DNA of 64,000 bases from an uncultured Luminiphilus sp. (GTDB taxonomy: Bacteria > Pseudomonadota > Gammaproteobacteria > Pseudomonadales > Halieaceae): positions 19,352-83,351 of the forward strand of contig CALKDK010000014.1 of the NCBI GenBank assembly GCA_938084055.1, read 5' to 3'. The notes under the pieces are model-generated. The model searched no databases. It saw nothing but the letters and a program-made list of their open reading frames with translations, and was not told where the DNA came from. Every line of letters starts with the position of its first letter. Position 1 is the stretch's first letter. Positions 53,354 through 60,606 of the stretch are shown piece by piece. The translations under genes were made by a program, and so were the position numbers.

Positions 53354-53667
53354 AGGGTGACCTCTGCAAAGCCTTTTTGGGCCACCAGCAGGGCGATATC
53401 GTCATCGGAGAAGGTGCTCTCCAACTCAAGGCCCAACTGATCAGCGACTTGCTGGGGGGTTCCTTCGCACTCGATCTGGGTAGTTACGCGACGCCATTCC
53501 TCCAGATACGCGTCGCTGCCCCCTTTGCCTGCTCGCATGGCGGCGCGGTCAATGGCGGCCTGAAATCGGTGGCTCAGCAGATATTTACCGCGCTCTCTGC
53601 CCCGCTTCACCTGTACCTGAGCCGGTATGTCTCGCCAGTAAATATCAATACGCTGCATGGGGGCCAT
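53350..53667 (-). CDS. Virulence-factor (PF13769) family small protein
   Basis: A 105-residue protein (or 102 if it starts at the ATG at 53658). It begins IDIYWRDIPAQVQVKRGRER, followed by helices around FQAAIDRAAMRAGK and a final EGTPQQVADQLGLELE segment. The family carries a misleading old name and has no established biochemistry; I know it mainly as a neighbour of MetF/corrinoid genes. It overlaps the MetV gene by four bases and the DUF1638 gene by 23 bases, so it is tightly tied to C1 transfer. Role unknown; a MetF/MetV partner is a reasonable inference. Confidence 0.7.
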   Translation of the reverse strand: MAPMQRIDIYWRDIPAQVQVKRGRERGKYLLSHRFQAAIDRAAMRAGKGGSDAYLEEWRRVTTQIECEGTPQQVADQLGLELESTFSDDDIALLVAQKGFAEVTL

Positions 53668-54286
53668 CGCTGTGCGGGATGAGTCTTAGGACCTGCGTTT
53701 CCAACTGGCGCCCAAGCTCGCCCATCCCCGTAGGGATAGATTCAAATTCCAGTCCAAGATAATCAGCCGCCCGCTGGGCATCCTGTAAAAAGCGCCCATC
53801 GCTGCGCTGTGCCAGGTACACGACGCGGCGGTAGTGCCCGAACAGATCTGCCATGAGTTGCGGGTAGCGATCGAGCTTGAGTCCCCGAACAACCAATCTG
53901 TCAAAGTGCTGAACGAGAAAGTCTGTCAGGTAAAAGGTGCCGGGTTCTGCTGCCGCAAGGGCATCAAACCGAGACTCGCCTGCGTAGAACGCGTAGCAGT
54001 GGGCGCCCGGTAATCGCTCGATCTCCCAGCGCTCGGTCAGGCGGTCGATAGCGCCGCCGGTACCGCAGTCACCAAAGGCGACAAATATCTTTTCATACTG
54101 ATCAACGTATTTTTTGATCAGGGCCTCGAGTTGTTCCGGAATTTTGGCGGGCGTATTGTGAAGGTTGGCGTTCAGGCATTTTACTGTGATGCTGTCCCAG
54201 TGATGGGTCTGTCTTAGCCATTCAATTTCCCGTGCCAGTGCTCCACAGGCGATGACCAGCAGTTGTCCCTCACCTGGACGCTTCAT
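53645..54286 (-). CDS. DUF1638 family protein
   Basis: A 213-residue cytoplasmic protein. It carries four notable cysteines: Cys14 (VIACGALARE), Cys37 (KCLNANLHNTP), Cys74 (FGDCGTGGAID) and Cys97 (GAHCYAFY). These could bind a metal or a cobalt/sulfur ligand. Function is undefined; members are recalled next to corrinoid methyltransferase genes in methanogens and bacteria. I start at ATG 54286, which overlaps the corrinoid protein stop (ATGA), rejecting the 25-residue extension. It lies between the corrinoid protein and the small PF13769 protein, so a part in corrinoid handling is likely. Confidence 0.75.
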   Translation of the reverse strand: MKRPGEGQLLVIACGALAREIEWLRQTHHWDSITVKCLNANLHNTPAKIPEQLEALIKKYVDQYEKIFVAFGDCGTGGAIDRLTERWEIERLPGAHCYAFYAGESRFDALAAAEPGTFYLTDFLVQHFDRLVVRGLKLDRYPQLMADLFGHYRRVVYLAQRSDGRFLQDAQRAADYLGLEFESIPTGMGELGRQLETQVLRLIPHSDGPHAAY

Positions 54287-54987
54287 CAGGGGACTGCAGC
54301 CTCGCGCCGCGCACCCACCATTCGGACCGCCGTGGTCGCGGCTTCCGCTGCATCGCGGCAATAGGCGTCGGCGCCGACAGCTACCCCAAATTCTTCATTC
54401 AGTGGCGCACCGCCGACCAACACAATGTAATCGTCCCTGAGGCCTTTCTCCTTGAGGGCATCAATAACTACCTTCATGTACGGCATGGTTGTTGTGAGCA
54501 GTGCCGACATGCCAAGTATATCGGGCTGGTGTTTTTCCAGGGCTTCAAGGTAGTCCTCAACGGCGTTGTTGATACCAATGTCATGGACCTCAAAACCGGC
54601 ACCCTCCATCATCATGGCCACCAGATTTTTGCCAATATCGTGGATATCGCCCTTAACCGTACCGATCACCATCGTCCCCACGGGTTTGGCCCCGGTTTCC
54701 GCCAGCAGGGGCTTGAGGATCGCCATGCCACCTTTCATGGCGTTGGCCGCCAGCAGTACTTCCGGTACGAACAGGATGCCGTCCCTGAAATCGATGCCGA
54801 CAATGGTCATACCGTCTACCAGCGCTTCACTGAGAACCTTTTCGGCGGACCAGCCGCGGTCCAGTAAAATGCGCGTTCCTTCCTCGATCTCCTCTGTCAG
54901 TCCATCGTAAAGATCGTCATGCATCTGGGGAATCAGATCTTCGTTGGACAGTTCAGCGAGGATAATGTCTTCATCTTCGTCAGACAT
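54286..54987 (-). CDS. Methyl-accepting corrinoid (B12-binding) protein
   Basis: A 233-residue protein of the MtbC/MttC/MtgC type. Residues about 15-95 form the helical cap (LFVPEVLLAANAMKGGM). The Rossmann-like B12 domain follows with the DxHxxG signature GDIHDIGKN, in which His116 is the lower axial ligand to cobalt; GMSALLTTTMPYM and VLVGGAPLN are the SxL and GG segments. It carries the methyl group from the MttB-family enzyme to the pterin methyltransferase. It has an acidic N-terminus (DEDEDIILAEL), in contrast to the basic tails of its partners. It lies 26 bases after the MttB-family gene. Confidence 0.93.
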   Translation of the reverse strand: MSDEDEDIILAELSNEDLIPQMHDDLYDGLTEEIEEGTRILLDRGWSAEKVLSEALVDGMTIVGIDFRDGILFVPEVLLAANAMKGGMAILKPLLAETGAKPVGTMVIGTVKGDIHDIGKNLVAMMMEGAGFEVHDIGINNAVEDYLEALEKHQPDILGMSALLTTTMPYMKVVIDALKEKGLRDDYIVLVGGAPLNEEFGVAVGADAYCRDAAEAATTAVRMVGARREAAVP

Positions 54988-55013
54988 GGGTATATATCCT
55001 TATGTCGGGAAAG

Positions 55014-56552
55014 TTAGTAGTCACGATCTTCAAACGAGGATTTTCGCTGATCCATGAAAGCCAGCAGGGCTTCATCAACAGCGGGGTCAAGCTCCGGGGC
55101 TTCATACTCGGCCAGCATTTTCTTCCATATGCCATTGGCCCGCTGTGCCGCATCCAGGCCACCCTCTGCAGACCACTGTTCGTAGCTGTTACTGTCGGCC
55201 ACTGTGGATCGATAAAAGGCCGTTTCAAAGTGCTTCAGCGTGTGGGCGGCGCCAAGGAAATGCTTGCCGGGCCCGCCTTCGGCGAAGGCGTCCATGGCCT
55301 GGGCATCCTCTGACATGTCGATCCCGCCCAGCAACACGCCGATCATACTGGCCTGGTCGCAGTCCATGATGAACTTTTCGTAGCCCATGGCGAGGCCCCC
55401 CTCGAGCCAGCCCGCGGTGTGTAGCATAAAATTGACCCCGGCCAGGGCTGCTGTTTGCAAGGTATTGGCGGACTCATAGGCCGCCTGGGCATCGGGAAGT
55501 TTCGAGGCACACAGGCCGCCGCCGCTGCGAAATGGTACGCCCAGGCGACGCGCCAGGGCCGCTGCCGCATAAATGACGATGCTGGGTTCAGGCGTGCCAA
55601 AAGTGGGCGCCCCCGTGGCCATGGAAACGGCGGCGGCAAAGGTGCCGAAAACCACCGGTGCACCGGGCCTGATGAGTTGGGTGAGGGCAATACCCGCGAG
55701 AGCTTCAGCGAGAATTTGCGTAACGGTTCCCGCCACGGTAACCGGGGACATGGCGCCCGCGAGTATGAAGGGAGAGACCACGGTGGCCTGGTTGTTGCGC
55801 GCATAGACTTTCAGTGACCCCAGCATGGTGGCGTCAAAAACCAGTGGCGAATTGACATTGATCAGGCTGGTCAGAACACAGTTTTGATCGACGAAGGCGT
55901 CACCGAAGACCACTTTGGCCATGTCAACTGAGTCCTGCGCCCGGCTGAAATGGGTTACCGAACCCATCAGGGGTTTGTCGCTGTATTTAAAGTGGCTATA
56001 GACCATATCAAAGTGGCGTTTATTAACCGGCAAATCGACGGGCTCGCAAACCGTGCCGCCGGAGTGGTGCAGTCCAGGGGCCATGTAGGCCAGTTTCACA
56101 AAATTCTGGAAATCCTCGATGGTGGCGTAGCGTCGGCCCCTGTCCAGGTCGTGGACAAAAGGAGGGCCGTAGGCCGGCACCAGCACCGTGTTTTTGCCAC
56201 CTATGATCACGCTGCGTTGAGGATTTCGCGCATGCTGCGTATAGCTTGCGGGAGCGGTCGCCTGAATTATTGAGCGGCAGAGCCCGGGCGGAAAACGTAC
56301 CCGGGTTCCCTCGATGTCGGCCCCGGCAGCCCTGAACAGGTCGATGACCTCAGGGTCGTCCAGGAAGTCGATACCAATTTCCGCGAGGAGTCTGTCGGCG
56401 TTGTGCTCTATGAGCTCCAGGGCGTCGTCAGAGAGCATTTCGAAGAAGGGGATTTTACGCTCGATGTAGGGTGCGGATGCGGCCACCGCATTGCGGGCCT
56501 CCCGTCGTCCCGCCCGGCCACCACCTTTACGCCTTGAGTTGCGTTCACTCAT
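55014..56552 (-). CDS. MttB-family methylamine:corrinoid methyltransferase (non-pyrrolysine)
   Basis: A 512-residue TIM-barrel of the trimethylamine methyltransferase superfamily. Recognised segments are YGPPFVHDLDRGRRYATIEDF near residue 125 (shown in part), KPLMGSVTH, INVNSPLVFD and GVPFRSGGGLCASK. There is no in-frame TAG where MttB has pyrrolysine, so it belongs with MtgB/MtpB/MtcB-like enzymes that demethylate quaternary amines such as glycine betaine, proline betaine or carnitine. Residues 3-20 form an Arg/Gly tail (RRKGGGRAGRREAR). It is the first gene of the operon, with GGAGG before ATG 56552; longer readings to 56594 are rejected. The substrate is inferred only from the epimerase downstream. 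Confidence 0.88.
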   Translation of the reverse strand: MSERNSRRKGGGRAGRREARNAVAASAPYIERKIPFFEMLSDDALELIEHNADRLLAEIGIDFLDDPEVIDLFRAAGADIEGTRVRFPPGLCRSIIQATAPASYTQHARNPQRSVIIGGKNTVLVPAYGPPFVHDLDRGRRYATIEDFQNFVKLAYMAPGLHHSGGTVCEPVDLPVNKRHFDMVYSHFKYSDKPLMGSVTHFSRAQDSVDMAKVVFGDAFVDQNCVLTSLINVNSPLVFDATMLGSLKVYARNNQATVVSPFILAGAMSPVTVAGTVTQILAEALAGIALTQLIRPGAPVVFGTFAAAVSMATGAPTFGTPEPSIVIYAAAALARRLGVPFRSGGGLCASKLPDAQAAYESANTLQTAALAGVNFMLHTAGWLEGGLAMGYEKFIMDCDQASMIGVLLGGIDMSEDAQAMDAFAEGGPGKHFLGAAHTLKHFETAFYRSTVADSNSYEQWSAEGGLDAAQRANGIWKKMLAEYEAPELDPAVDEALLAFMDQRKSSFEDRDY

Positions 56553-56988
56553 AACCAGCCCTCCCCAGTGCATCGGGTTGTTAAACCCACCCACCCGATC
56601 GGCATCGTTGCCAAAGAACGGTTCATGAGCTCCAGAAGCGCCCTGGATGGGTATATTGCATCTCTGTGCGCGCCGCCGGACACCGTTCTATGCCCCTCCG
56701 GCGACTTTGGGCAGGCCGAGTTGGTGAGTGGCTGGAGCGCGGTGCAGTTGGTGCTTGTTATCGGTGGGCGGCTTGGCACGTGATGCACTCCCAAAACCCG
56801 GTCATCTAAGCTCGCTAATGTCGCTCCAATGTCGCGGAGAGACTTGATCTAAACCGACATAGAGGATACCAAAAACGACCTCCAGAGCAGAAAAAAATCA
56901 TACTCTGGACCCCGCCCCGACAAGAGCGTCTGCGGGCCCCGTAAAAGAACGATTTCACCGGGGCTTTTAATTGGTATATTGGCGGGAT
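56553..56988. promoter_or_regulatory. Divergent control region between the corrinoid operon and the GGDEF gene
   Basis: This 436-base gap must contain the promoter of the 14-gene operon. A perfect inverted repeat, TCCAGAG/CTCTGGA, lies at 56881-56909 around an A-rich 15-base spacer, suitable as an operator for a dimeric regulator. GCCCCG/CGGGGC arms followed by TTTTAATT lie at about 56935-56970, a terminator-like structure just before the GGDEF gene. No cobalamin riboswitch core is recognised. Confidence 0.4.
56881..56909. promoter_or_regulatory. Perfect 7-bp inverted repeat, possible operator
   Basis: TCCAGAG at 56881-56887 and CTCTGGA at 56903-56909 are exact complements with a 15-base spacer that includes seven A residues. 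The 22-base centre-to-centre spacing is about two helix turns, so a dimer could bind one face. It is about 330 bases upstream of the MttB-family start and 80 upstream of the GGDEF start. Confidence 0.35.
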
Positions 56989-58158
56989 ATGGACAGCGAA
57001 ACAGAACCAGAGAAGGTAAAACAACCTGGCTCAGTGTCCCCAGCGCTCTCAGTGGGCGATATTCTGTTGCAGGTGATCGCAGTATTCAGGGCGGAAGTCA
57101 CCGACCCTCCCGCGGGAAGTAACAGGATGCTGGCCCGGGTGATCTCGCGCCTGGTTGTAGTGGGGGTCGCGCCACTTATGGTCATTATGGTGATCGGTGC
57201 GCTGCTGGATCCTGACATTTCCACCATTTCGACCTTAATTTCCGTCGCATGGCTGTGCTTCGTCAGCCTGGCCGCCCTGGTCTGGAACCGTTTGTCAGAG
57301 GGATGGTTACGCGGTCTGATGCTCCTGGCGCTCCTGTCACTGCAGGTGCGGTGGTCCCTGGGCTGGTTGCTGTTTGAGGGACAGGATGTCGCCACAGCGG
57401 TTTTGGTGGGTCTGATCTTCACGCCCCTGCTGCTGTTCACGGTGGCCCTGATGGAGGGGACGCGTAATGGAGTGGTTGTTGGCTTGCTGGTCGCCACCAA
57501 TATGGGTCTCGCCGTGCTGTTTGGCTCCATGAGAGATAGTCTTGAGGTTATGCAACTGGCAGATCCTCGACTGAGTTTCCCGACGTTTGTCGTTATGCTG
57601 ATGTACGCCGTCTTTGTCAGCGTGTGGTCATCCCAGCAGGATACGCTCAGGGATGCTGAGGTGCGCATCGCCCTGCTCACCGAAAAGGCTAACTGTGATA
57701 CGGCCACCGGCTTACTCAATCGTCGCGGGCTGGAGTTGGTGGCGCGAGGTTGGTTGAATCGTGAGCGGGATTTCAGCGTGCTGCTGGTGCAGCAGGATCA
57801 TTTTGCCGCCCTTGAGAGAACGCTTCCGGCAGCGCGCCTGGAGCAGGAGATGGTGGCTTGCGCTGCCGCCATTGAGTTGGTGGCTGGTGAGCAGGTCACG
57901 CTGGCGAGGTGGACCTCCGGTGTTCTTATGATGCTGTCCCCCCAAAGCGACAGGGTCCTGACCGAGCGGTTGGCCCAGCAACTGCGTCGATCAGTCGGTG
58001 GGTTTCAGCTCAGCGAAACCGCCGCAGTGGGGGCCATCAGTATTGGGTACACCCTGGCCGTGAGTACGGAATCCTTCACCGAGGTCGTAGAACGTGCCGA
58101 GACGGCCCTGCAATCGGCCCTTGGAACGGGCAACTGCGTGCGTGCGGTGCTGACCTGA
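56989..58158 (+). CDS. Membrane protein with degenerate GGDEF domain
   Basis: A 389-residue protein. About six hydrophobic helices occupy residues 45-215 (for example RLVVVGVAPLMVIMVIGALL and FPTFVVMLMYAVFVSVW). A GGDEF-like domain follows from about 235: the opening motif CDTATGLLNRRGLE is kept, as is the ending FTEVVERAETALQSAL. The active-site loop that should read GGDEF is WTSGVLMML, so cyclic-di-GMP synthesis is not expected. It may act as a sensor or a GTP/c-di-GMP effector. I start at ATG 56989; TTG 56971 would add six residues. It is divergent from the corrinoid operon. Confidence 0.75.
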   Translation: MDSETEPEKVKQPGSVSPALSVGDILLQVIAVFRAEVTDPPAGSNRMLARVISRLVVVGVAPLMVIMVIGALLDPDISTISTLISVAWLCFVSLAALVWNRLSEGWLRGLMLLALLSLQVRWSLGWLLFEGQDVATAVLVGLIFTPLLLFTVALMEGTRNGVVVGLLVATNMGLAVLFGSMRDSLEVMQLADPRLSFPTFVVMLMYAVFVSVWSSQQDTLRDAEVRIALLTEKANCDTATGLLNRRGLELVARGWLNRERDFSVLLVQQDHFAALERTLPAARLEQEMVACAAAIELVAGEQVTLARWTSGVLMMLSPQSDRVLTERLAQQLRRSVGGFQLSETAAVGAISIGYTLAVSTESFTEVVERAETALQSALGTGNCVRAVLT

Positions 58159-58242
58159 CCGCCTCCTGGCGAGGGGGTGCTGGGCAGGTGTACGCCCCGG
58201 TGAGTCGGCATGGCTGAGGCACGTCCCCCGTCCCGCTTTTGA

Positions 58243-58686
58243 TCATTCCATGGGGAATGCAGTGAAATTCAGCGTTCCCTCGATCAAATCGATCACGCCT
58301 TCGGCGTAGATCATGTCCCCGTTTGAGAAGGCATCGAGGGTGTACATGTAGACGGTTTTGCCATCGCGTTTCCAGATGCCCTGAAGAGTGGCCGCAATCA
58401 TCACACCATCCTGGTTGATCGAGCGTAGGTTGCCAGAAAAGCTGCCCTTGCTGCGGTCTGCTGTATTACTGACAAAGTCATAACTCAGGTAGACCTTGCC
58501 ATAGCCCTCACTGACGACGCCCTCGGCCGTGAGGCTGCTGCCCTCGCGGCTACTGGTCCAACTGGTCATCTCGAAGGCTGCGGGGAAGGAGTCGCCAGTG
58601 GGTTCAAAAGCGTGGGCATGCAGGCTGGCGATAGCCAGGCCCATGGCCACAAACAAGTGCATCGAAGTTCGTAGTATCGTTTTCAT
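58243..58686 (-). CDS. Small exported protein of unknown function
   Basis: A 147-residue protein with a signal peptide (KTILRTSMHLFVAMGLAIAS, cleavage near AHA-FE). The mature part of about 120 residues is rich in Ser, Thr, Gly and Tyr and looks like a small beta-barrel or lipocalin-like fold (SYDFVSNTADRSKGSFSGNL, KTVYMYTLDAFSNGD). I do not recognise a family. It is 124 bases from the next exported protein gene on the same strand. Confidence 0.7.
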   Translation of the reverse strand: MKTILRTSMHLFVAMGLAIASLHAHAFEPTGDSFPAAFEMTSWTSSREGSSLTAEGVVSEGYGKVYLSYDFVSNTADRSKGSFSGNLRSINQDGVMIAATLQGIWKRDGKTVYMYTLDAFSNGDMIYAEGVIDLIEGTLNFTAFPME

Positions 58687-58810
58687 GGGCTCATTTCTCC
58701 TGAGCTAATTATGGCGATCGAGTGGTCACTCCAGCGCTGCTCACAGTGACCGGAAAGGTGGCCGAGTTGGCGGTCCTGCAGCCAACTGGCCCCAAGTCGG
58801 GGTGTCATTT

Positions 58811-59506
58811 CTAATCGGCAGAATACACCTGAACACAGCTTTCAAAGGTATCGAGTTCAAGAGATTCGATTGTCGCGAGTAATTCGCCATAGGGTTGTAT
58901 CGCCCAGGCTTCCCCCTGCAAAAAATCATTCACTAGCATGCCGGCGACCTCGGGCTCCACCGCAAATATCCGTACGTCCAGCAGGTTGGCTTTTTGCTGG
59001 CCGTTACCCATGGGTTGGAAAATCCCTATTTCTACCCGGTGTCCATTATCCTGCATCGCTTTTTCCAATTTGGTGGCTGCGGCTACGTAAGCGGCACTGT
59101 CTTTGACCACCACCTGGAAGCGGCGCTCAAAACCTGAGGGGAGCGTGAAGGGTTTGATAATGGCGTAAAACTCTGCAGAAACCAGGGTGGAGATCGCATC
59201 GAGCTCGGGACTGCGAGGTGTCCTGGCGTACGTTTGCGCCGACTTGAACGCCGATGCCGCATCCTTGTAAATGCTGAATGCAAAGGCCTGCCCCGGGTAC
59301 CTGTGGCCACTTAGGGTGGTGCAAGTGCCACCCGAGTCGGCCCCAAGGGCTTCGAAGATTTGCGAGTTCTCCCTGAGGTAATCGGTATAGCGCCCGGGAT
59401 CGGCGGTTTGGACATTAATAACTGATACCACAGGTGTAGTTTGGGCCTGGGCGACGGTGGTAAGCAATACGACCGGCAGCATCAGAAATGTAGCGAAATA
59501 TTTCAT
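58811..59506 (-). CDS. Exported protein with two ferredoxin-like (ABM/NIPSNAP-type) repeats
   Basis: A 231-residue protein with signal peptide (KYFATFLMLPVVLLTTVAQA, cleavage near AQA-QT). The mature protein seems to hold two repeats that each start with a strand such as VVSVINVQTADPGRYTDYL or RFQVVVKDSAAYVAAATKL, as in dimeric alpha-beta barrel proteins. Similar exported proteins of unknown role are common in marine gammaproteobacteria. Function is not known. It probably shares a transcript with the gene at 58243. Confidence 0.65.
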   Translation of the reverse strand: MKYFATFLMLPVVLLTTVAQAQTTPVVSVINVQTADPGRYTDYLRENSQIFEALGADSGGTCTTLSGHRYPGQAFAFSIYKDAASAFKSAQTYARTPRSPELDAISTLVSAEFYAIIKPFTLPSGFERRFQVVVKDSAAYVAAATKLEKAMQDNGHRVEIGIFQPMGNGQQKANLLDVRIFAVEPEVAGMLVNDFLQGEAWAIQPYGELLATIESLELDTFESCVQVYSAD

Positions 59507-59820
59507 GGTTCGACCTCTAATCGCGGTGTGTAGTCAGGTAGAGGCAGGGTAACAATTTTGCCGCAAGCGTGAGCAGCAGGTTGTGAGGGTTGGGGAACAA
59601 TGTGCCATTGTGTGCAGGTAATCACGCTTTGGGAGCCGCCAGCGGGTGCCGGCGCAGCTCTTCTGAACAGGCCCGTTGAACCCGGGCGTGTGTCTGACAC
59701 TGGCAGGCACCGGGCTGGTTGTCCGGTCAGTGACGTGTTTATACTCGTTGGCCGCCGTCACCGGACGTATTTTGGTGGCTGACCTACGTTGATGCAAAGG
59801 GATACAGACCTCTTTTGGTG
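59507..59820. other. 314-base divergent gap
   Basis: The gap lies between the exported protein (leftward) and the SDR (rightward). It must contain both promoters. I see no convincing gene, repeat or consensus promoter in it. Confidence 0.5.
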
Positions 59821-60606
59821 ATGACAGATTTTAAAGCCCGCTACGGGCCCTGGGCTCTCGTTGCGGGTGCGTCAGAGGGACTGGGCGAAGGTTTCGCCCG
59901 GTCGCTCGCCCGGCGTGGAGTGAATCTGGTATTGGTAGCCCGTCGGGAAGCCAAGCTGCAGGCCTTGGCACGGCAGCTGACCAGTGAATTCGGGGTTGAG
60001 GTTGTTGCCCGAAGCGAGGATCTTGCCTGCCCCGAGGCCCCGGAGTCACTGCTTGGCTCCCTCGACCAGGACATTGGGCTTCTTGTATTCAATGCCGCCT
60101 ACTCTGGGGTGGGTCTATTTAGTGAAGTGAGCTCTACCGACCTGCAAAAAATTCTGTCGCTGAATACCTTCGCGCCCCTGTTGTTGGCTCGCCAGATGAC
60201 GCCGAGGCTGATTGCGCGTGGCTGTGGCGGTATCGTACTGATGTCCTCACTTTCGGGTAATCAGGGCAGCGGCAATATTGCAACATATGCCGCTTCCAAG
60301 TCATTCAACACGGTGCTTGCGGAAGGTTTGTGGCATGAGATGAAAGGGCACGGCGTTGACGTACTGGCGTGTTGTGCCGGTGCCATTCGGACACCGGCAT
60401 ACCAAAGTGCACAAATCGGTGGCGAAGCCCCAGGCATCCTGGATCCCGGTGTAGTAGCGGAACAGACACTCGATGCCCTGGGTTCGGGACCTGTGGTTGT
60501 GCCCGGTACCCTGAACAAGCTGGCGAATTTTTTAATGCGGCGCCTGCTGCCGCGAGCTACTGCAGTTCGCGTGATGTCAAACACTACCAAGGAGCTGACA
60601 CGATGA
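59821..60606 (+). CDS. Short-chain dehydrogenase/reductase next to a sterol reductase-like gene
   Basis: A 261-residue SDR of the DltE/HSD17B12-like group. It has GASEGLGEGFARSLARRG for NADP binding, FNAAYSGVG at the NAG-type position, and SSLSGNQGSGNIATYAASKSF with the catalytic Ser, Tyr and Lys. The C-terminal stretch VVVPGTLNKLANFLMRRLLPR is hydrophobic and may touch the membrane. ATG 59821 is preferred to upstream TTG or GTG codons. Its stop overlaps the next start as ATGA, so the two act together, possibly on a sterol, steroid or ketone-bearing lipid. Confidence 0.82.
   Translation: MTDFKARYGPWALVAGASEGLGEGFARSLARRGVNLVLVARREAKLQALARQLTSEFGVEVVARSEDLACPEAPESLLGSLDQDIGLLVFNAAYSGVGLFSEVSSTDLQKILSLNTFAPLLLARQMTPRLIARGCGGIVLMSSLSGNQGSGNIATYAASKSFNTVLAEGLWHEMKGHGVDVLACCAGAIRTPAYQSAQIGGEAPGILDPGVVAEQTLDALGSGPVVVPGTLNKLANFLMRRLLPRATAVRVMSNTTKELTR

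Noticed and set aside
53350..53667. Virulence role suggested by the family name of the PF13769 protein
   Set aside because: The name is historical; the context is C1 metabolism and nothing in the window indicates pathogenicity.
55014..56552. Pyrrolysine in the MttB-family protein
   Set aside because: The frame has no internal TAG, and no pyl genes are present in the window.
56553..56988. Cobalamin riboswitch before the corrinoid operon
   Set aside because: I could not find a B12-box-like core or its surrounding helices; only simple inverted repeats are seen.
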